Source of the DNA: Thysanoteuthis rhombus
Taxonomy: Eukaryota; Mollusca; Cephalopoda; Oegopsida; Thysanoteuthidae
DNA length: 64,000 nucleotides
NCBI GenBank assembly: GCA_963457665.1
Contig: OY735237.1
Span: 2,245,322-2,309,321 of the forward strand
Direction of reading: 5' to 3'
Made by a program: the position numbers and the translations under genes. This document shows, piece after piece, positions 57,346 to 64,000 of this stretch; the first letter of the stretch is position 1; each line of letters begins with the position of its first letter. The notes below the pieces were generated by a model. The model was given only the letters and a program-made list of their open reading frames with translations, searched no databases and was not told the DNA's origin.

Positions 57346-57745
57346 AATGTATTAATAAGTAAGCCAGGCACAAAAATGGTCGAGACACTCCATCAATATT
57401 TAAGGATAAATTCGATCATTTAAAAGAAAATGAATGATAACAATGTATTCATAAGTGAGCCAGGCACTAAAATGGTTGAGACACTCCATCAATATTTAAG
57501 GATAGATTCAATTATTTGAAAGAAAATGAATGATAATAATGTATTCATAAGTGAGCCAGGCACTAAAATGGTTGGGGCACTCCATCAATATTTAAGGATT
57601 TGATCATTTAAAAGAAAATGAATGATAATGACGTGTTAATAAGTTAAGCAAATTCATAATCTATTGATTTTACTGCCCAAAATACATCGTTGGTCACAGT
57701 TTTCAGAAGATTTGGAAAGTTTTGTGAATATCTGAAGGAGGATCA
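57305..57745 (+). repeat. Tandem array, 96-bp units, from an hAT-like interior
   Basis: Units start at 57356, 57452 and 57548 (periods 96, 96 and 92) with partial units on both sides. Each has 'gccaggcac', 'tccatcaatatttaaggat' and 'aaatgaatgataa'. The unit is the internal part of the 13975/58355 element, amplified locally. Confidence 0.8.
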
Positions 57746-58354
57746 ACCAGACTGAAAACTGACACAGCAGACCGACGGATGCTCTCACACGTCTGTTGAA
57801 AATCACTGCATTCGATATTCATCCCGGGACATATTTGTTCCAGTAAATATTCATTGTTGTATAGTTTTTTTTTTTACCACCATTCGGGACAGAAATGTGC
57901 ATAATATGAAATTTTCAAATCCAGACTTTCGGAGGGGGAAAGATGTCCCCAAAAGATTCACCCAGATGAATTTGTCGATAAGGGACGGAAGAGGTCGCTG
58001 AAAAAGAAAGTTTTATTTTTGTCCCCTTCAAATCTGTTTTTCTCCCCCCCCCTTCGAGAGAGTTAGAATGGAGGTAAAAAAAAACTGGTCAAAATTAATA
58101 ATATAATATAAAAAGTATCAAGCCGAAAGATATCAATAAAAAGACAACTGTATAGTCCTGACTACTGCAAGTTACTATCACGTTCGGCCAGAAGGTAACT
58201 TGCAGTTGTCCGAACTACACTGATTCCTTTTCAACTGATGCCTTTTGTCTTGATGCTTTTTTACCCGAATTTTTAGCACATGCTTCGAATGTTCTTATCA
58301 ATTCAACTCGGCACATGAGATTACTGGAATAAATATCACTTCTATAGACAAGGG

Positions 58355-58874
58355 CAGTGATTTTTAACTTTTTCGTCTCATTACACACTGAACTAGGCAT
58401 ACCATCAGTATTTGAAGATAGATTTGACCATTTGAAATAAAATGAATCATAATAACATGTCCATGAATTAAACAAACTAATAATTCATTAATTTTATCGC
58501 CAGAAGTATATTGTTGATCAGGGTTTTCAAAAGATTTTGAAAGTTTTGTGCATATTTGTTATTACTTCACATTGAAACAAAATGTCATTGAATAAGATGC
58601 CAGTCATTAAGAAAATTACGACATTGGCAGTTCTGCTTTACGGTAAATGAACCATATATTTATTGCATATTGAAAAAAATAGTTTAATGCTCTCGATAAA
58701 GTTCCGGTAATGTCAAAACATATTCAAATGTTATTTATGTATTCATACTGGGGACTGTCCCACGGCTTTTGTTTGGGGGAGAATTGACCTTTCGACCTTT
58801 CTGAAAACTCTCGCAGCACATCTACGGGTGTTTTACGGCACGATGTGTCGAGGCACATTGGTTGAAAAACGGTG
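58355..58874 (+). mobile_element. hAT-like non-autonomous element
   Basis: Starts CAGTGATTTTTAAC and ends GGTTGAAAAACGGTG. Internal 'ataccatcagtatttgaaga' and 'ggttttcaaaagattttgaa' match the 13975 copy. No transposase coding. Confidence 0.45.
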
Positions 58875-59344
58875 GACTGAAATATTTTGAACTTATGTGG
58901 AGGATGTTTGTCTTGCAATATGATTCGATTGATGTTTTCTTCCTCCCGAAATTTGTACGCTTCCAAAACAGAAGAATTATTTTCTTACTTCAAGTCAAAT
59001 GTTGATCTGTTATATTTGAATGAAATATCTCCGCCCAAGAAGAGCCTCCATGACCTCAAATACAATCCTGGACTCTTCTCCAAAAATCTAAATACACTTC
59101 TACGTGCAATTTTAAAGGAATTTCAGGTAATATTGAAATGGTTCTTAATGCTTTGAAACGACCCATATTTTTTGGTGACATACGACCAACTTTGAGAAAA
59201 AGTCTTCTTTAATATCATTTTATCATCTTAGATTGATAAATAAATTTTTGAATTTCAAATTATATTTTATTAAATTTCTAGTTCTATGAATATATTAGAA
59301 AAATAGGCTGCTTGTCTGTAAACATCGTATAGAATCGTAGTTAC

Positions 59345-59660
59345 TTGCACTACCACGAGAGGAAGATGTGACACAAGGTCGTTGGGTATCCCATCTACGG
59401 GTGCTCTGTAAAAATTGCCCCAGTCCCTGTAACTAGTGTTGCGAAGGTGAGCTCAACCCATCCCTTTTAGTGCAATGGTACGGCACTGCCCCGGGGCGTA
59501 CTGCTTCGCTGAGATAGGACTGAGTAATTTTTTCAAGACCACAGGACGAGTCCAAGGCCTCTCTTGCTTAGTAATGCCGAACCCCAGTGATCTATCATCG
59601 GCCTAGTCATTGAACCGGCGCGAACTCTGACCGCTGGAAACCAGAATGACATCTACAATT
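59345..59660. repeat. GC-rich segment, probable dispersed element
   Basis: Unlike the AT-rich surroundings, it carries 'ccatctacgggtgctctg', 'gtacggcactgccccggggc' and 'cattgaaccggcgcgaactc'. No open frame of note. It abuts the RTE fragment at 59665. No second copy in the window, so element status is inferred from composition. Confidence 0.3.
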
Positions 59661-59664
59661 ATTT

Positions 59665-59963
59665 CATCGTCAGCCTTTTAGCGTCCGTCTTTGGACATAC
59701 ATCTGCCTCGAGATTCGCGTTGTGGAGCCAGTACTTTCTGAATTTGTCTGGTTCACCTTCCACCTCATTTTATGTTGGCCATAGTTTCGCATATGATCTC
59801 TGGGGGATCCACGTCGCGAGTTGTGATGTCAAGCAGTTGTCTGTAATTCTTGCCACATGACCAGCCCAGCCTAAAACTAAAATATTGGCTCCGTGACGCC
59901 CATGATAGAGAAATGTGGCGGATCCTGGAGAAGGTCTATGTCCAACGACAGACATAAAAAAAT

Positions 59964-59995
<32 letters not shown>

Positions 59996-59998
59996 TAT
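59665..59998. mobile_element. Two RTE-like 3' fragments head-to-head
   Basis: 59665-59870 is a minus-strand copy of the 3' domain. 59876-59998 is a plus-strand copy of the last ~110 bp plus a (TGATGA)n tail. Because both contain the same 3' end, they cannot be one inverted transcript; two insertions or a duplication are needed. Confidence 0.65.
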
Positions 59999-60860
59999 AC
60001 GTGACACTCTGATAACAGGATTACGCAAAAGTTCAAAATTTCGACCCTGAAAAAACGATCCGCCATTACAGACGTAAGGTGAAGAATTTTGTTTATCGCG
60101 GATATCATTTTAATACTATCTATCAAAGTTAAAATTCAGTATGTAAAGGCTTGGATAACCTCGAAACAAGATTCCCAAAATAGTCCTCTGCGGCGGTTTC
60201 ATTTGATGGAAAATATTTATGGTATTTTCATTAGTTACTGAAACCTGCTAAACAGCCGATCTGTTTGTAATAACTATTTTTTTATTATTTGGCTTCCGGT
60301 CTTCCGAGAGCGGAGACAGTCGCTACTTTTATGTATTTGATTGTTTTCTGTCTATCCTAATCTGTATTCGTTCCAAATTTTCTGTAGATTTTTATCGCTA
60401 TTTTCCCATTATGATACTTGTTGGGTTGTGATAAAAACACAAGAAGCAAAGCGAAGCAGCAAGAAGTAGAGCAAAGTTATCAATTATTCCCAGTGAATTG
60501 CTCAAATCAATGAAAAACCCTCAACCGACCATAATCCCCGACCCTAAATTATTTAAATAGTCACCATAAACCTCTAAAAATAGTTTAAACAGTCACCATA
60601 AACCTATAAAAAAAAATTAAAATCACATTTCCTTTGCTTCACGTTGCTTCCTCTTGCTTTTTGTATTTTACAAGGACTTTATTTTCTTTTTATTCAATGA
60701 ATCTTAATGGTAATTCTGTCCGATTTCCTTCTCAGGTCTTCTTTCTTCCTTTCAGTTTTTGTCATGCGCTCTGGAAGCGGAAGAAGCCTCCAAAATGTAA
60801 TTCATTTTCTTTATTACGTTTCACTTGCAAGTCAAATTTGATGTAATTCTACATTTAAAT

Positions 60861-61190
60861 CAGTGGTTCTCAGACTGGGTTGAAATGCCCGCCCCCCCCC
60901 CCTGAAGGTATGGGGATAAGGTTACTTAGGTGAAAATAAAACTGGTGGTTAATGTTCCTAATTATTTCATTTGCTTTCTTTGAGTCACAAATACTCAAAA
61001 GCAGCCGGTGTACAATTATCAAATTAAACTAATTCTTATTATAAAGCTGTCTAATTAAATAAATGTAAAATAAAAACTAGTTATTAAAAATTATTCTTTG
61101 TTTAACTTTCCCAAATGGAAGGGGGGACTGGTAATCTTATTGCCAGCTGTGGGTTATGACCTTGAAAAGGTTGGGAACCACTAATCTGCA
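60861..61190 (+). mobile_element. hAT-like MITE of about 330 bp
   Basis: CAGTGGTTCTCAGACTGGG at the left faces GGTTGGGAACCACTA at the right. The interior is short and non-coding, with a C run. Flanking 8-mers do not match well, so boundaries are approximate. Confidence 0.5.
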
Positions 61191-61295
61191 CTGAAATACA
61201 AGTTTTATTGATAAGCTAGTCTTTTTTAAAAGCCAAACAGTAGAAGCTGTTGAGATGAATTTATCATGTTAGTCCATACCTGACTTATTTTCCTT

Positions 61296-61535
61296 TTAAC
61301 CTCCCAGGGTACTTTGGGGTGTCCTGGGGAGGTGGAAATGGCGGTCGATGGCTTGGTGGGTCACCTCTGAGACAGACTGGCCATGGGACTTGGAAGGTTT
61401 TTTTTTCTCTACGACCTTGATCCAATACTTGTAAGTCTGTCCTTTTATCCGAACGCCAGTGTTTGTGTGATTGTAGTCTCTGGGCACTTGTTGCCCAGCT
61501 ACCATTCTTGTCAGGAGTCTGAACCGTTCAATTCT
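61296..61535 (-). other. GC-elevated open frame, unknown
   Basis: About 79 codons, including an ATG, read RIERFRLLTRMVAGQQVPRD and end QSTLGG. The base composition is above its neighbours. No splice signals were judged convincing and no family is recognised; it may be an old element fragment. Confidence 0.25.
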
Positions 61536-61959
61536 CCATCAATTGAAGTGTTTTGCTTCGACAATTTCTTTCATCTTCTCGTTATTAATCAAGTCCAAAC
61601 ATTCACTACGTAGAATAAACTACCTTCTGAATGAGTACAATCTCGACATTTTGAAACCCAGAGTGAACAAATAGTCTTTAGTCAATATTAGGCTTTAGAT
61701 AAAAATAAAAATTTTCTTATTGGTCTTAATTTCTGACGTTTTTTATCTTTTATAAGCCAGTTAAGTCCCTCATTGTTTTTTTAGTCTTCAGTTGAAGCAT
61801 GACTTGTTTTAATGTTCCCAATTTTTACAATTTTACCATCAACAAATTGTTTAACATGTATTTACTGTTTACGGTAAAATTATCCCCTATTTGCAAACCA
61901 TTTGATGTGAAAAGTATCCAAGAGGCTTTGCTTACGGAGAAATTAATCTTGAAAAGGTT

Positions 61960-62283
61960 CATCATCATCTTCAGTCTTTCAACGTCCGTCGTTGGACATA
62001 GACCTTCCCCAGGATTCGCCACACTTCTCCATCGTGGGCGTCATGGAGCCAGTATTTTCTGAATTTGTCTTGCTCATCTCTCCATCTAATACTCTGCCGG
62101 CCTCGGTTCCGCATGTGATCTCTGGGGATCCATGTCGTGAGTCACGATGTCCATAGGTTGTTCGCCATTCTTGCAACATGGCCGGCCCACTGCCATTGGA
62201 GATTTTTAGTGGATTCTATGATGTCCCTGACTCCTGTCTTCTTCAAGATGTACTGTGCTATCTTGTGGTCTCTCCATGTGTTC
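61960..62283 (-). mobile_element. RTE-like 3' fragment, minus strand
   Basis: After a short ATC tail the minus strand reads 'gtctatgtccaacgacgg', the 3' domain and up to the 'cagggacatcatagaatcc' region. One frameshift separates it from the 55.6-kb protein. Confidence 0.75.
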
Positions 62284-62978
62284 GAAAATCTCCAGGTTTA
62301 ACACTGGCTTTTGAAATTGACTCAATGAAAAGATAAGAAAAAGCATTTCTCCAAACGTAAAGTGATCGTTTCACGCTATTCATACATAGTGAATTAGAAT
62401 GTGCTTCATATGCCAAAATCAAGTCCATTCCCTTTTTCTCATATAAAAATAGGTGGTTGCATCATATAGGGGAGGCTGTTTATTGTGATCACAGATCAAC
62501 GGTTATTGTAATCAAAATCAGTCGGTCACAAACAATTCATTTGAAATGAATAAAAAATCTATTCATTCAATTTCATATCATTCTTTTATGATAAAGTTCT
62601 ATGTAAGAATGAATTTGATATCTGCACTACGCATAAATGAATCACCGTAAGATGCGCATGTAACAGAACTAATTATCTATAAAAAAATCCCAGCATATGA
62701 TTTTGGTATTATAGGTCCTATATGACTATCGACACCCCCAAAACACTTTTTTTGAATTTAAAGCAATGAATATAAATTGTTCCTATGTTTATATCCCTCA
62801 CTAATGTTATCAGCCAGTTATTGTTATCTAAAATACCTGAAGTAATAACAATAATCGGCTTCCTTTGTTCACAAAATCGCATCGGTCATAAATGAATACG
62901 GTAATTAAGGGGTTTCTATTATTTCGCATTTCAGATCACGATTTTACACGGTCATTCAACAAAATAAAAATGGTGTGA
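62284..62978. other. AT-rich sequence upstream of the candidate exon
   Basis: No repeat recognised. It could hold a promoter or 5'UTR of the 63000 gene, but no TATA/Inr combination is convincing; an acceptor-like TTTCGCATTTCAG ends at 62939. Confidence 0.35.
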
Positions 62979-62999
62979 ATGTTTATCCATCCAGTAAAG

Positions 63000-63710
63000 A
63001 TGGGAACCCCTAAGTCCAGAAAGTCAAGTAATCTTCAGGGTCCTTTCGAAAGGGTGGCACCTCGAATGGAGGACGTTGCTCTACAGCAGCTCAAAGCCAA
63101 ACAGTGCGTCGTTTGGTTAAGGGACAAATTAACAACTGAAAGTGTCAAACACAGCACAAGACCAAAAGCTTACAGAGTCGATAGCAGCTGTGGCCAGAGA
63201 TCGAACCTCACCGGGGGCACTCATCACGGGAGCAACCTCAAAACAAGCAGGGATTATATAGATTATAAAAATCTACAAAACGACAAAACTGTCAGTGCAA
63301 AACTTATGGAGAGGCTTCTTGTTGACGGGTGTGGGGTGAAATTTTACCACAAAAAATCCACCCCGATTTCTTACACCCGAATTTGGACGACCCCTATCAA
63401 TCCAAAAGGGAAAGGTGGTGGTGCCCCCCTCAAGGGGCCACCGATCACCTCTTCCCTCTTTGCAGTGACCTGTTTCCTGAAGTTACGACAGACGTCAGCT
63501 GCCCAGAAGGCCAACCAGCGAGTAATGAGAAACCAATCGTTGACCAAGAATCCCCAACGAGGATTGACAACCAACAGGAAGTCGTTGAATAGCAAAACTA
63601 CAACGGAAAAGGAAAGATCAAATCATAACATTAGTGAGAAAACAGACAAGGAACCCGATGAACGTACGATGGATGCAGTGGACACTCCAGAAAAATTACA
63701 TAGACGAAGA
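63000..63710 (+). CDS. Candidate first coding exon of an unrecognised gene
   Basis: An open frame of 237 codons runs from an ATG in strong context (A at -3, G at +4) to a phase-0 boundary at a canonical GTGAGT donor. An in-frame ATG 21 nt upstream has a weaker context. An acceptor-like TTATTTCGCATTTCAG ends at 62939. The protein begins MGTPKSRKSS, is basic and hydrophilic, and its last 45 residues are Lys/Glu/Asp-rich (KERSNHN ... EKTDKEPDERT), typical of a disordered or coiled segment. There is no signal peptide or recognised domain. It is the longest open frame in the window and more GC-rich than its surroundings. One caution is that CTCTTCCCTCTTTGCAG at 63449-63465 is itself a fine acceptor, so 63466-63710 could be a separate exon and the part before it partly intronic. 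It would continue beyond the window's right edge. Confidence 0.5.
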
Positions 63711-63763
63711 GTGAGTACATTTCTCTCTAACATTTTAAAATTACATTTCTAAAGAATCAAAAT

Positions 63764-63767
<4 letters not shown>

Positions 63768-63828
<61 letters not shown>
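63768..63828. repeat. (TA)n microsatellite
   Basis: Lies between the candidate exon's downstream intron and the TA-associated repeat. Confidence 0.9.
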
Positions 63829-63830
<2 letters not shown>

Positions 63831-64000
63831 CTGGGTGCCATGTTAGTATAACTGTTATGTTTTTAAAATCCCTGAAACAGTTACATGGTAAACAACTGAT
63901 GATTCCAATAAAGGGCAATTTATACATTGTAACATAAAAACAAAGCATGTGTAAAATAGGGAGAAAAACACTGAAGAAAATGACATAAACTGCATTGATA
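63829..64000 (+). mobile_element. TA-associated dispersed repeat, cut by window edge
   Basis: It begins at the edge of a (TA)n tract with 'ttgctgggtgccatgttagt', followed by the conserved 'gttacatggtaaacaactga'. Its right end is outside the window. Confidence 0.6.

Noticed and set aside
1-64000. CRISPR array, operon, bacterial origin or rRNA gene
   Set aside because: No regular repeat-spacer structure, no prokaryotic gene density or ribosome-binding sites, and no rRNA-like segment was seen.

Overview
The window looks like animal nuclear DNA: AT-rich, with very long non-coding stretches, spliceosomal exon signals, many (TA)n microsatellites and poly(T) tracts, and a dense layer of short, mostly decayed retroelements and DNA transposons. 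Nothing bacterial or organellar is present. The mix of tRNA-derived SINEs, RTE-type non-LTR elements with (TGATGA)n tails, Tc1-like relics and a hammerhead-bearing repeat would suit a marine invertebrate such as a mollusc. That placement is inference, and no host gene recognised here fixes the species.

Protein-coding content is small. One gene on the + strand is represented by an 81-nt internal exon (23530-23610) and a terminal coding exon (26181-26694), joined in frame across a 2.57-kb GT-AG intron. Its C-terminus is a Ser/His/Asp-rich basic tail, and I do not recognise the family. A second candidate is a long open stretch at 63000-63710 that starts in a good Kozak context and ends exactly at a GTGAGT donor, possibly the first coding exon of a gene running off the right edge.

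Most of the rest is repeats. At least ten fragments of one RTE-like non-LTR retrotransposon lie at 6.5, 11, 41.3, 44.7, 47.3, 49.2, 50.2, 55.6, 59.7 and 62 kb. A second RTE-like lineage at 45.0-45.6 kb has a 5' inversion. A tRNA-Val-like SINE occurs about seven times, and a second tRNA-related SINE of about 310 bp occurs twice. A Tc1/mariner-like relic and a related ~350-bp repeat abut (TA)n tracts. hAT-like non-autonomous elements, three copies of a ~330-bp repeat (20.1, 23.0, 31.1 kb), a dispersed ~400-700-bp repeat, a 96-bp tandem array (57.3-57.7 kb) and a CAGTAA-rich minisatellite (39.5-40.0 kb) complete the layout.

The most notable findings are as follows. Two minus-strand sequences at 54.41-54.47 and 54.69-54.75 kb contain every conserved nucleotide of a type I hammerhead ribozyme plus three plausible helices; one sits inside a perfect 25-bp inverted repeat. 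A 339-bp inverted duplication (35303-35641 versus 38857-39195) differs by a single base in my reading. An RTE element at 6.55-7.11 kb keeps both ends but has lost almost all of its interior, and is flanked by near-perfect direct repeats. All alignments were made by eye.
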